Part shown: in pieces, positions 15,681 to 24,122 of the stretch
Layout: every line of letters begins with the position of its first letter
Numbering within the stretch: position 1 is the stretch's first letter
From: Pseudomonas typographi
GTDB taxonomy: Bacteria > Pseudomonadota > Gammaproteobacteria > Pseudomonadales > Pseudomonadaceae
Length of the DNA stretch: 64,000 nucleotides
Assembly: GCF_014694385.1 (NCBI RefSeq)
Contig: NZ_JAAOCA010000028.1
Span: 1-64,000 of the forward strand
Direction of reading: 5' to 3'
Position numbers and translations under genes: made by a program
Notes under the pieces: model-generated
What the model was told of the DNA's origin: nothing
The model's database searches: none
The model's input: the letters and a program-made list of their open reading frames with translations, nothing else

Positions 15681-16562
15681 ATGCACAAGCCAGTTGGGCG
15701 TTTCGCCCCCACCCCTAGCGGATATCTGCATTTTGGTTCGCTGGTGGCCGCGCTGGCGTCCTACCTTGACGCACGGGCCCAGGGCGGGCAGTGGCTGGTG
15801 CGCATGGAAGACCTCGACCCTCCCCGTGAAGTGGCCGGCGCCGCCGATGCGATACTGCGCACACTTGAAGCCTACGGCTTCGAGTGGGACGGCCCGGTGC
15901 TGTACCAGAGCCAACGCCACGCGGCCTACCAAGCGGTGATCGACCAGTGGCTCGCGGCGGGCCTGGCCTACGCCTGTACCTGCTCGCGCAAAACCCTTGA
16001 AGCATTCAATGGGGTTTACCCCGGGCTGTGCCGTGATGCGGGCCACCCCTGGCAGGGTGCGGCCATACGCCTGCGCGTGCCGCAGTTGCGTTATGGGTTC
16101 GACGACCGCCTGCAAGGCCATTTTGAACAGCACCTGGGGCACGACGTGGGCGATTTCGTGATCCGCCGCCGCGACGGATTATACGCCTACCAGTTGGCGG
16201 TGGTGCTGGATGACGCGTTGCAGGGCGTGACCGACGTGGTGCGCGGCGCCGACCTGCTAGGCTCGACGCCACGGCAGCTGTACCTGCAGGAGTTGCTAGG
16301 GGTGCCTGCCCCGCGGTACCTGCACGTTCCGCTGATCACCCAGCCGGATGGGCACAAGCTGGGCAAGCGCTACCGTTCCGCCCCTGTGCAAGCGCAATAC
16401 GCCAGCGCGGTGTTGATCCGCGCGTTACGCGCGTTGGGCCAGCGGCCAGAGCCGGCGCTGGAACACGAAACGCCCCACACACTGCTCGGTTGGGCCCGTG
16501 CCCATTGGGCCGCACATGCCATACCCCGCGTCGCCAGCCTTGCCGAAGCGCAACTGGCCTGA
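15681..16562 (+). CDS. gluQ: GluQRS, tRNA glutamyl-Q(34) synthetase
   Basis: A truncated glutamyl-tRNA synthetase paralogue that charges glutamate onto queuosine at position 34 of tRNA-Asp. It has 293 residues, matching the family and lacking the anticodon-binding domain. The HIGH-like motif is in PSGYLHFGS (12-20), and the KMSKS-like loop is HKLGKRYRS (GKR). Zinc-ligand Cys are in ACTCSRKT and a later Cys in YPGLCRD. The ATG at 15681 was chosen since the frame extends into dksA and homology starts at VGRFAPTPSG. The dksA-gluQ pairing is widespread in gammaproteobacteria. Confidence 0.95.
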   Translation: MHKPVGRFAPTPSGYLHFGSLVAALASYLDARAQGGQWLVRMEDLDPPREVAGAADAILRTLEAYGFEWDGPVLYQSQRHAAYQAVIDQWLAAGLAYACTCSRKTLEAFNGVYPGLCRDAGHPWQGAAIRLRVPQLRYGFDDRLQGHFEQHLGHDVGDFVIRRRDGLYAYQLAVVLDDALQGVTDVVRGADLLGSTPRQLYLQELLGVPAPRYLHVPLITQPDGHKLGKRYRSAPVQAQYASAVLIRALRALGQRPEPALEHETPHTLLGWARAHWAAHAIPRVASLAEAQLA

Positions 16563-16581
16563 GCGGCAGGGTTTTCCGCGG

Positions 16582-16608
16582 GCTGGCGTGAGCGGTTTGC
16601 ACGCCAGC
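16582..16608 (+). terminator. Stem-loop after gluQ
   Basis: A perfect 9-bp stem (GCTGGCGTG 16582-16590, CACGCCAGC 16600-16608) with a 9-nt loop lies in the 109-bp gap between gluQ and cbrX. No T-run follows, so its strength as a terminator is uncertain. Confidence 0.45.
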
Positions 16609-16671
16609 ACGGTTCCGCTACCATCGCGGCCAAGCATCACCACCCATGGCGCGCCTAAATGAGAGGCCAAC

Positions 16672-16848
16672 ATGTATATCTACCGTTTGGTCCTGCTGCT
16701 GGTGGTAGGCATTTACCTGTTCTCGCCCGCCATCATGGACTGGTGGATCGAGCCGACCGGCGCCTGGTACCGCCCCTATTTGTTGTGGCTGATCCTCATC
16801 GTGGTGACATTCATCCTGCAAAGCCAGCGAGATGCCGATGAGCTTTAG
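16672..16848 (+). CDS. cbrX: CbrX, small membrane protein overlapping cbrA
   Basis: A 58-codon gene. The product has a hydrophobic segment at residues 4-20, a short Trp-rich loop (DWWIEPTGAWYRPY), and a second hydrophobic segment at 37-50, so a two-helix inner-membrane protein is likely. It overlaps the cbrA start by 11 bp (ATG at 16838 inside the last codons), which suggests translational coupling. A small ORF at this place, cbrX, is known in pseudomonads to affect cbrA translation. Whether the peptide itself acts in CbrA sensing is unclear. Confidence 0.85.
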   Translation: MYIYRLVLLLVVGIYLFSPAIMDWWIEPTGAWYRPYLLWLILIVVTFILQSQRDADEL

Positions 16849-19789
16849 CCTCACCCAAATGGTATTGGTCACCGCCGGCTACTTGTTGGTGCTATTCGGC
16901 GTGGCCTGGGTCAGCGAGCGCGGGCTACTGCCCCGTGGGCTCACCCGCCACCCGCTGACCTACACACTGTCATTGGGTGTTTACGCCAGCGCCTGGGCGT
17001 TCTACGGCACGGTAGGGCTGGCCTATGAATACGGTTACGGCTTCCTCGCCTGCTACCTGGGCGTGTCGGGTGCCTTCTTGCTGGCTCCGGTGTTGCTGTA
17101 TCCGATCCTGCGTATCACCCGCACCTACCAGTTGTCATCACTGGCCGACCTGTTCGCGTTTCGCTTTCGCAGCACCTGGGCCGGCGCCCTGACTACGTTG
17201 TTCATGCTGGTGGGCGTACTGCCCCTGCTGGCGTTGCAGGTACAGGCCGTAGCCGAATCGATCAGCATCCTCACCCGCGAGCCGCTACAACAACATGTCG
17301 CGATGGGTTACTGCGTATTGGTGGCCTTGATCACGCTGTTCTTCGGCTCGCGCCATATTGCCTCGCGGGAGAAACACGAGGGGTTGGTGTTCGCCATAGC
17401 CTTCGAGTCGCTGATCAAACTGGTGGCCATGGGCGGCGTTGGCCTGTACGCGCTATATGGGGTATTCGGCGGCCCACATGCTTTGGAGCAATGGTTGTTA
17501 CAGAACCAGACCGCCCTCTCGGCCCTGCATACGCCATTGCAGGAAGGGCCGTGGCGTACCCTGCTGCTGGTGTTTTTCGCCTCGGCCATTGTAATGCCGC
17601 ACATGTACCACATGGCCTTCACCGAAAACCTCAACCCCCGCGCGCTGGTCAGCGCCAGTTGGGGCTTACCGTTGTTCCTGCTGCTGATGAGCCTGGCGGT
17701 GCCGCTTATTCTATGGGCGGGCTTGCAGCTGGGCGCCACCACTACCCCGGAATACTTCACCCTGGGCATCGGTATCGCCGCCAACCAGCCATTGCTGGCG
17801 CTGCTTGCCTATGTGGGCGGGTTGTCGGCGTCCAGCGGCCTGATCATCGTCACTACCCTGGCGTTGTCTGGCATGGCGCTGAACCACCTGGTGCTACCTT
17901 TGTACCAGCCCCCGGCCGAAGGTAGCATCTACCGCTGGCTCAAATGGACCCGCCGCGGCTTGATCATCGCCATTCTTGCCGCCGGCTATGGCTTCTACCT
18001 GGTGCTGGGCACCCGCCAGGACCTCGCCCACCTGGGCATCCTCGCCTTTGTCGCCACCCTGCAATTCCTCCCTGGCGTGTTGTCGGTGCTGTATTGGCCA
18101 GCGGCCAACCGACGGGGCTTCATCGCCGGCCTGCTAGCAGGTATCAGCGTGTGGCTGGTGACCATGCTGCTGCCGCTGGTGGGCGACCTGCAGGGTTTCT
18201 ATATTCCCGCGCTGGACCTTGTGTACGTCTTGGACGACACCAGTTGGCACATGGCGGCGATCGCTTCGTTGGCGGTGAACGTATTGATTTTCACCCTGGT
18301 TTCGTTGTTCACCAGCGCCAGCCCAGAAGAAGCCAGTGCCGCCGAGGCCTGTGCAGTCGACAACGTGCGCCGACCCCAGCGCCGGGAGTTGCACGCCGCG
18401 TCACCGCAGGAGTTCGCCACCCAACTGGCCAAGCCGCTCGGCCCCAGGGCTGCGCAAAAAGAGGTGGAACAAGCGTTGCGCGACCTCTACCTGCCCTTCG
18501 ATGAGCGCCGCCCTTATGCCCTGCGCCGCCTGCGTGACCGTATCGAAGCCAACCTTTCGGGCTTGATGGGCCCGAGCGTCGCGCAAGACATGGTCGAAAC
18601 CTTCCTGCCCTACAAGGCCCCCGGTGGCGAAAACTACGTTACCGAAGATATTCACTTCATCGAAAGCCGCCTGGAAGACTACCACTCACGGCTCACGGGC
18701 CTGGCGGCGGAGCTTGACGCACTGCGCCGCTACCACCGGCAAACCTTGCAAGAGTTGCCCATGGGCGTGTGTTCACTGGCCAAAGACCATGAGATCCTAA
18801 TGTGGAACAAGGCCATGGAAGAACTGACCGGCGTGGCCGCCCAGCGCGTGGTCGGTTCGCGCCTGGGCGCGCTCGAAGAGCCCTGGCATAGCCTGCTGCT
18901 GGGGTTCATTCACCTGCCCGACCAGCACTTGCACAAGCAACAACTGACCGTGCAAGGCCACACCCGCTGGCTGAACCTGCATAAAGCCGCGATCGCCGAG
19001 CCGCTGGCCCCCGGCAATAGCGGGTTGGTATTGCTGGTCGAAGACCTCACCGACACACAGCTACTCGAAGACAAACTGGTGCACTCCGAACGCCTCGCGA
19101 GCATCGGCCGCCTGGCCGCTGGGGTAGCCCACGAAATTGGCAACCCTATCACCGGCATCGCCTGCCTGGCGCAGAACCTGCGTGAAGAACGCGAAGAAGA
19201 CCCGGAACTCAACGAGCTGAGCAGCCAGATCCTCGACCAGACCAAACGGGTGTCGCGTATCGTGCAATCGTTGATGAGTTTCGCCCATGCCGGCAGCCAC
19301 CAACACAGCGTGGAGCCGGTGAACCTGGCCCAGGTTGCGCAGGATGCGATAGGCTTGCTGGCGTTGAACCGGCGCAACTTCGAAGTCCATTTCTTCAACC
19401 TGTGCAAGCCGGAACACTGGGCCGACGGCGACCCCCAGCGCCTGGCGCAGGTCTTGATCAATTTGTTGTCCAACGCTCGCGATGCCTCGCCCCCCGGCAG
19501 CGCCGTGCGCGTGCGCAGCGAAGCCAACGAACACACTGTTGACCTCATCGTCGAGGATGAGGGCACTGGCATTCCCAAGAGCATCATGGACAGGCTCTTC
19601 GAACCCTTTTTCACGACCAAAGACCCCGGTGAGGGAACAGGGCTAGGGCTTGCGCTGGTCTATTCGATCGTGGAAGAGCATTATGGACAAATCACCATCG
19701 ACAGCCCGGCTGACGTAGAACGGCAATTGGGCACCCGCATCCGGGTGACCCTGCCACGCCATGTCGAAGCGACGCCCGCCGTGAACTGA
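16838..19789 (+). CDS. cbrA: CbrA, sensor histidine kinase with SSSF transporter domain
   Basis: Sensor of the CbrAB system controlling carbon/nitrogen balance; 983 residues. The N-terminal ~500 residues are a sodium/solute symporter-like domain of about 13 membrane segments, followed by a linker (STAC-like) and a PAS domain (~620-740; YHRQTLQELPMGVCSL). HisKA has the phospho-accepting His765 in AAGVAHEIGNP. The HATPase domain carries NLLSNARDAS, DEGTGI and GEGTGLGL boxes. Fusing a transporter to a kinase suggests sensing coupled to transport; histidine uptake has been reported for this family. The ATG at 16838 overlaps cbrX. cbrB follows after 22 bp. Confidence 0.97.
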   Translation: MSFSLTQMVLVTAGYLLVLFGVAWVSERGLLPRGLTRHPLTYTLSLGVYASAWAFYGTVGLAYEYGYGFLACYLGVSGAFLLAPVLLYPILRITRTYQLSSLADLFAFRFRSTWAGALTTLFMLVGVLPLLALQVQAVAESISILTREPLQQHVAMGYCVLVALITLFFGSRHIASREKHEGLVFAIAFESLIKLVAMGGVGLYALYGVFGGPHALEQWLLQNQTALSALHTPLQEGPWRTLLLVFFASAIVMPHMYHMAFTENLNPRALVSASWGLPLFLLLMSLAVPLILWAGLQLGATTTPEYFTLGIGIAANQPLLALLAYVGGLSASSGLIIVTTLALSGMALNHLVLPLYQPPAEGSIYRWLKWTRRGLIIAILAAGYGFYLVLGTRQDLAHLGILAFVATLQFLPGVLSVLYWPAANRRGFIAGLLAGISVWLVTMLLPLVGDLQGFYIPALDLVYVLDDTSWHMAAIASLAVNVLIFTLVSLFTSASPEEASAAEACAVDNVRRPQRRELHAASPQEFATQLAKPLGPRAAQKEVEQALRDLYLPFDERRPYALRRLRDRIEANLSGLMGPSVAQDMVETFLPYKAPGGENYVTEDIHFIESRLEDYHSRLTGLAAELDALRRYHRQTLQELPMGVCSLAKDHEILMWNKAMEELTGVAAQRVVGSRLGALEEPWHSLLLGFIHLPDQHLHKQQLTVQGHTRWLNLHKAAIAEPLAPGNSGLVLLVEDLTDTQLLEDKLVHSERLASIGRLAAGVAHEIGNPITGIACLAQNLREEREEDPELNELSSQILDQTKRVSRIVQSLMSFAHAGSHQHSVEPVNLAQVAQDAIGLLALNRRNFEVHFFNLCKPEHWADGDPQRLAQVLINLLSNARDASPPGSAVRVRSEANEHTVDLIVEDEGTGIPKSIMDRLFEPFFTTKDPGEGTGLGLALVYSIVEEHYGQITIDSPADVERQLGTRIRVTLPRHVEATPAVN

Positions 19790-19811
19790 GACCGTCGAGA
19801 GAATTGAATAC

Positions 19812-21245
19812 ATGCCTCATATTCTTATCGTCGAAGACGAGACCATCATTCGATCTGCCTTACGCCGCCTGCTGGAACGGAATCAATACCAGGTCAGTGA
19901 AGCCGGCTCCGTGCAAGAAGCACAAGAGCGCTTCGCCATTTCCTCGTTCGACCTGATCGTCAGCGACTTGCGCCTGCCCGGGGCGCCGGGCACCGAGCTC
20001 ATTCCCCTGGGCGAAGGCAAGCCGGTGCTGATCATGACCAGTTATGCGAGCCTGCGCTCGGCGGTCGATTCGATGAAAATGGGCGCGGTAGACTACATCG
20101 CCAAGCCTTTCGACCACGATGAAATGCTCCAGGCCGTCGCGCGCATTCTTCAAGACCGCCGCCCGCCCGCCAGCCAACCGGCTGCCGAGCGCGCCCCGGC
20201 CAAGCCGAGCGAGAAACCCGCTACGCCCGGGGCGAACGGAGAAATCGGCATCATCGGCTCTTGCCCACCGATGCTCGACCTGTACAGCAAAATCCGCAAG
20301 GTCGCACCCACCGACTCGAACGTGTTGATCCAGGGCGAGTCCGGTACCGGCAAGGAATTGGTAGCCCGGGCCCTGCACAACCTGTCGCGGCGTGCCAAAG
20401 CCACGATGATTTCGGTCAACTGCGCGGCCATTCCGGAAACCCTGATCGAATCGGAGCTGTTCGGCCACGAAAAAGGCGCATTCACCGGCGCCAGCGCCGG
20501 CCGTGCGGGCCTGGTCGAAGCCGCCGACGGCGGCACGTTATTTCTCGATGAGATCGGCGAGTTACCGCTCGAAGCCCAGGCGCGCTTGCTGCGGGTGCTC
20601 CAAGAAGGTGAAATTCGCCGGGTAGGCTCGGTGCAATCGCAAAAGGTAGATGTACGTTTGGTTGCGGCGACCCACCGCGACCTGAAAACCCTAGCCAAAA
20701 ACGGCCAGTTCCGCGAAGACCTCTACTACCGCTTGAACGTGATTGCCCTGAGGCTACCCCCCCTGCGCGAACGTGGCGCCGACGTGGCGGAAATCGCCGG
20801 GGTATTCCTGGCGCGCCAAACGGCGCGGATGGGCCGCCCGGGCCTGCGCTTCTCAGCCGAAGCCGAAAGTGCCATCCGCCATTATGGCTGGCCGGGCAAC
20901 GTGCGCGAGCTTGAAAACGCCGTAGAGCGCTCGGTAATTCTCAGTGAAGGCAATGAAATACCCGCCGACCTGCTAGGCATCGACGTCGAGCTGGGCGAAA
21001 TGGAAGGCATCGACGACTTCCTCGGCCTGCCAGCACAACCGGCGGGCAGCAACAACGCCAGCCAAGACCCGAACGAGGACCTGTCGCTGGAAGACTACTT
21101 CCAGCATTTTGTGCTTGAGCACCAGGACCACATGACCGAAACCGAGCTGGCGCGCAAGCTGGGCGTCAGCCGTAAGTGTTTGTGGGAGCGCCGGCAGCGC
21201 TTGGGTATCCCCAGGCGCAAGTCAACCATGGCCAACGAAAGCTGA
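19812..21245 (+). CDS. cbrB: CbrB, NtrC-family sigma-54 response regulator
   Basis: Response regulator partner of CbrA, 477 residues. The receiver domain (1-120) has the phosphorylatable Asp52 in VSDLRLPG and Lys in AKPFDHD. The AAA+ domain has Walker A GESGTGKE and the sigma-54 contact loop GAFTGA, so it can open sigma-54 promoters. The C-terminal Fis-type helix-turn-helix is TELARKLGVSRKCLWERRQR. Directly downstream are a CbrB-type operator and the sigma-54 promoter of crcZ, its best-known target. Confidence 0.97.
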   Translation: MPHILIVEDETIIRSALRRLLERNQYQVSEAGSVQEAQERFAISSFDLIVSDLRLPGAPGTELIPLGEGKPVLIMTSYASLRSAVDSMKMGAVDYIAKPFDHDEMLQAVARILQDRRPPASQPAAERAPAKPSEKPATPGANGEIGIIGSCPPMLDLYSKIRKVAPTDSNVLIQGESGTGKELVARALHNLSRRAKATMISVNCAAIPETLIESELFGHEKGAFTGASAGRAGLVEAADGGTLFLDEIGELPLEAQARLLRVLQEGEIRRVGSVQSQKVDVRLVAATHRDLKTLAKNGQFREDLYYRLNVIALRLPPLRERGADVAEIAGVFLARQTARMGRPGLRFSAEAESAIRHYGWPGNVRELENAVERSVILSEGNEIPADLLGIDVELGEMEGIDDFLGLPAQPAGSNNASQDPNEDLSLEDYFQHFVLEHQDHMTETELARKLGVSRKCLWERRQRLGIPRRKSTMANES

Positions 21246-21299
21246 TACGTTTCAGCGAAAACCGCTCTAATGCGGGCTTTTCGGCGGTGTACGCAAGAC

Positions 21300-21326
21300 T
21301 GTTACCGCAGGGCCGCCAACGTAACA
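21300..21326 (+). promoter_or_regulatory. CbrB operator (UAS) for crcZ
   Basis: A perfect palindrome TGTTAC-N15-GTAACA (arms 21300-21305 and 21321-21326) lies 97 bp upstream of the sigma-54 -24 element, the distance expected of an enhancer site. It agrees with my recollection of the CbrB recognition sequence. A further GGTAAC half-site lies at 21342-21347. Confidence 0.8.
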
Positions 21327-21422
21327 CTAAGCGAGAAATACGGTAACGAAAAACCCCTGTAGCCAGCGCAGAAAAACGCTACAAAAAATTCAACCTGCTG
21401 ATTTTAAAGTATTTTTCAGAAT

Positions 21423-21438
21423 TGGCACAGCACCTGCT
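21423..21438 (+). promoter_or_regulatory. Sigma-54 promoter of crcZ
   Basis: TGGCAC-N5-CTGCT: the GG at 21424-21425 and GC at 21436-21437 are ten bases apart, the invariant -24/-12 spacing. Transcription should start about 12 bp later, near 21449. It fits activation by CbrB from the upstream palindrome. Confidence 0.88.
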
Positions 21439-21448
21439 ATATGTCTGG

Positions 21449-21815
21449 TACAAGAACAACAATAACTGAAGCACCCCATAACAAAAACAATACGAATCGC
21501 TCAAGCACAATAAAAACAAGACGGCATGAGACGCAGCTAACTGATTCTTTTGAAGAGGTATTGATTTTGGGTTCGCCCCCGCAGCCAGCGAAAAGAACAA
21601 AACTGCGATAAGCAGCTCGGCACTGGTTGGACCACATCGGTCATCTCAATGCGGCGTTCAAAGCAATCCGTTTGCTCTTCGCCCCCGGTTAGGGGGCTCG
21701 CCCTTAAGCGGTGACGCTTTCAGGGTAGGGCGCTCAACAAAAACAAGAAGCCCGCTAGAAGAACAATAACGAGCAATCAAAACTTCCTGGGGGAGCTTCG
21801 GCTCCCCTTGTGGTT
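21449..21815 (+). ncRNA. crcZ: CrcZ, Hfq/Crc-titrating small RNA
   Basis: An RNA of about 365 nt between cbrB and pcnB that sequesters Hfq (with Crc) and so relieves carbon catabolite repression. Six A-rich CA motifs of the AAnAAnAA type are visible, at 21450-21466, 21481-21492, 21506-21522, 21591-21603, 21735-21750 and 21757-21770. The 3' end is an intrinsic terminator, GGGGAGC-TTCG-GCTCCCC at 21790-21807, with a T-rich tail. No coding frame is credible. Position, promoter, operator, length and motif number all fit CrcZ of P. putida type. Confidence 0.95.
21789..21815 (+). terminator. CrcZ intrinsic terminator
   Basis: A perfect 7-bp stem (21790-21796 with 21801-21807) closed by a stable TTCG tetraloop, followed by TTGTGGTTT. 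The pcnB start lies about 145 bp further on, leaving room for a separate pcnB promoter. Confidence 0.85.
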
Positions 21816-21959
21816 TCTGGCATTTACCATTCCCCACCTGCTTGGTCGCGCCCTTGGGCCGCGGCGTCTTACACCATCGTGTTACTAAATGCTAGAATTC
21901 CCGCCTATCATGCGACCATTCATCTATCGGGCCGCCCATTCCTTTACACAGTGCATCCC

Positions 21960-23330
21960 ATGCTGAAGAAGCTGTTCCAGTCTTTCCGCCCCCCGGCGCC
22001 TTCGGTGCATCACATTCGCACCACGCCGCAAGTGCTCAATAGCGGCCAACATTCGTTGCAACGCCATCAATTCAGCCGCCATGCGGTGGGCATCGTCGAA
22101 CGCCTGCAACAGGCAGGTTATCAGGCCTACTTGGTCGGCGGTTGCGTACGCGACTTGCTCCTGGGCATTACCCCCAAGGACTTCGACGTCGCTACCAGCG
22201 CCACACCCGAGCAAGTACGCGCAGAGTTTCGCAATGCGCGCATCATCGGCAGGCGCTTCAAGCTCGTTCATGTGCATTTCGGCCGTGAGATCATCGAGGT
22301 GGCCACCTTCCGCGCCCACCATCCCGAGGACGACGAGGCCGATTCGCACCTGTCGTCGCGCCACCAGAGTGGCCGCATCCTGCGTGACAACGTTTATGGC
22401 ACCCTCGAAGATGATGCCCAGCGGCGCGACTTCACCATCAATGCGCTGTATTACGACCCCGTAGCCGAACGCATCCTGGACTACGCCAATGGCGTACACG
22501 ATGTACGCAACAAGCTGATCCGGCTGATTGGCGACCCGCTGCAGCGTTACCAAGAAGACCCGGTGCGGATGCTGCGCGCGGTGCGTTTCGCGGCCAAGCT
22601 CGACTTCAGTATCGAGCGGCGCACGGTACAGCCGATCCGCGAATTGGCCACCAGCTTGCGCGACATTCCCGCGGCGCGGCTGTTCGAGGAATCGTTGAAG
22701 CTGTTTTTGTCTGGCCAAGCAGCAGATACGTTCGAAATGCTGGTAGATCTTCAACTGTTCGACCACCTTTACCCCGCCAGCGCCTACGCCCTGGAATTCA
22801 ACCCCACGTACACTCACAGGCTGATCCGCAATGCGTTGGTGAACACCGACTTGCGCGTAGCCCAAGGCAAGCCGGTGACCCCGGCGTTTCTGTTCGCCGC
22901 CTTGCTCTGGCCGGCCTTGCCGATGCGCGCCGCGCACCTGCAGGCCCAGGGCCTGCCGCCGATCCCGGCCATACAGGAGGCCGCGCACGAGTTGATCAGC
23001 GAGCAATGCCAGCGTGTGGCAATTCCCAAGCGCTTTACGCTGCCGATCAAGGAGATCTGGGACATGCAGGAGCGCCTGCCGCGGCGCACCGGCAAACGTG
23101 CCGATGCCTTGCTGGAAAACCCGCGCTTTCGCGCCGGGTACGACTTCCTCTTGCTGCGTGAGTCTGCCGGCGAACATACCGACGGCCTTGGCCAGTGGTG
23201 GACCGAATACCAGGAGTTGCCCGACAGTGAGCGGCGGGCAATGATCCGCGACTTGGCAGGGCGCGACGAAGAAGCTGCCGCGCCACGCAACGGGCGCCGC
23301 CGGCGGCGTATCGGTGGGGCCGAGGAATGA
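21960..23330 (+). CDS. pcnB: PcnB, poly(A) polymerase I
   Basis: Adds poly(A) tails to RNA 3' ends and thereby promotes decay. 456 residues. The nucleotidyltransferase core has GGCVRDLLLG and the metal-binding DFDVAT aspartates, and the RRDFTINAL segment follows. The C-terminal domain ends in an Arg-rich tail (RNGRRRRR) that likely binds RNA. The frame is open upstream to 21810, but homology begins at MLKKLFQSFR, so the ATG at 21960 was chosen. The stop overlaps an ATG (ATGA) that now opens a 19-codon ORF created by a local duplication before folK. Confidence 0.95.
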   Translation: MLKKLFQSFRPPAPSVHHIRTTPQVLNSGQHSLQRHQFSRHAVGIVERLQQAGYQAYLVGGCVRDLLLGITPKDFDVATSATPEQVRAEFRNARIIGRRFKLVHVHFGREIIEVATFRAHHPEDDEADSHLSSRHQSGRILRDNVYGTLEDDAQRRDFTINALYYDPVAERILDYANGVHDVRNKLIRLIGDPLQRYQEDPVRMLRAVRFAAKLDFSIERRTVQPIRELATSLRDIPAARLFEESLKLFLSGQAADTFEMLVDLQLFDHLYPASAYALEFNPTYTHRLIRNALVNTDLRVAQGKPVTPAFLFAALLWPALPMRAAHLQAQGLPPIPAIQEAAHELISEQCQRVAIPKRFTLPIKEIWDMQERLPRRTGKRADALLENPRFRAGYDFLLLRESAGEHTDGLGQWWTEYQELPDSERRAMIRDLAGRDEEAAAPRNGRRRRRIGGAEE

Positions 23331-23392
23331 GCGCAGCGCCACGCAACGGGCGCCGCCGGCGGCGTAGCGGTGGGGCCGAGGAATGAGCGCAG
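23281..23392 (+). repeat. 56-bp tandem duplication across the pcnB/folK junction
   Basis: Two adjacent 56-bp copies (23281-23336 and 23337-23392) differ at a single base (T or G, in CGTATCGG versus CGTAGCGG). Each copy contains the pcnB C-terminal codons, the TGA stop, and an overlapping ATG. The near identity implies a recent duplication. Copy 1 now ends pcnB; copy 2 supplies the folK start. Confidence 0.95.
23327..23386 (+). CDS. 19-codon relay ORF created by the duplication
   Basis: Starts with the ATG overlapping the pcnB stop (ATGA at 23327-23330) and ends with a TGA that overlaps the folK ATG (23383-23386). The predicted peptide is MSA followed by a repeat of the last 16 residues of PcnB, with Ile changed to Ser. 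No independent ribosome site was evaluated. It may have no product function; its possible role is to carry ribosomes from pcnB to folK. Confidence 0.45.
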   Translation: MSAAPRNGRRRRRSGGAEE

Positions 23393-23877
23393 CGCGTGTG
23401 TACGTAGGCCTTGGCAGTAACCTCGCCAGCCCTACTGAGCAACTGCGCCAAGCCATCTGTGCTTTGCAGGCCCTACCACGCAGCCAATGGGTGGGCGTAT
23501 CGGGTTTTTACAGCAGTGAATCGCTGCTGCCAGGCCAGCCGCGCTACACCAACGCCGTTGCCGCCTTTGACACCACCCTGGCCCCGCTGGCGTTGCTCGA
23601 CGCCTTGCAGGCCATCGAGAACGCCCAAGGCCGGGTGCGCAGCGAGCGCTGGGGGCCCCGTACTCTCGACGTGGATATCCTCATTTACGGCGAGCAGGTC
23701 ATCGACCAGCCGCGCTTGAAGGTCCCGCACGAGCAATTGCACCTTCGCCCGTTCGTGCTGTACCCATTGGCAGAACTGGTGCCCGAACACTTTGTACTCG
23801 CCGATGGCCGCCCCCTGGCCGCATTGCTGCAAGCCTGCCCATTCCAGGGGCTGGAGCGCCTGCCGACGACCCGGTAA
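23383..23877 (+). CDS. folK: FolK, 6-hydroxymethyl-7,8-dihydropterin pyrophosphokinase
   Basis: HPPK transfers pyrophosphate from ATP to hydroxymethyl-dihydropterin, the step before dihydropteroate synthase (folP, also in this window). 164 residues, normal length. Signatures are the N-terminal VYVGLGSNL, the metal/ATP motif RWGPRTLDVDIL with the two Asp ligands, and the HLRPFVLYPL region. The ATG at 23383 lies in the second copy of the 56-bp repeat. panB follows after a 245-bp gap. Confidence 0.96.
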   Translation: MSAARVYVGLGSNLASPTEQLRQAICALQALPRSQWVGVSGFYSSESLLPGQPRYTNAVAAFDTTLAPLALLDALQAIENAQGRVRSERWGPRTLDVDILIYGEQVIDQPRLKVPHEQLHLRPFVLYPLAELVPEHFVLADGRPLAALLQACPFQGLERLPTTR

Positions 23878-24122
23878 CGGCGGTAACACCGCGGTAACAG
23901 TATGATTGACTTCCGCGCATCGGCTCACGACTATAGGCCGCCGCTTGCCCATAGCTCCGGCTAGGTGGAGAAACCTGCGCCGCGCAGGCAGCTCACGCCC
24001 GGCGTACAGGGTGAACGGCAATAAACTGCTGTGGCCTAAACCTCGCCCAGATCAGGTTACCGCCACCGCCAGCCCATAGGTGCGCCGCCCCGCCAGGTGC
24101 GGCCGACCGAGGATGCCTTTTG

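Noticed and set aside
21924..23456. 510-codon frame on the minus strand opposite pcnB
   Set aside because: Mirror frame of pcnB/folK. Its internal repeat merely reflects the 56-bp DNA duplication.
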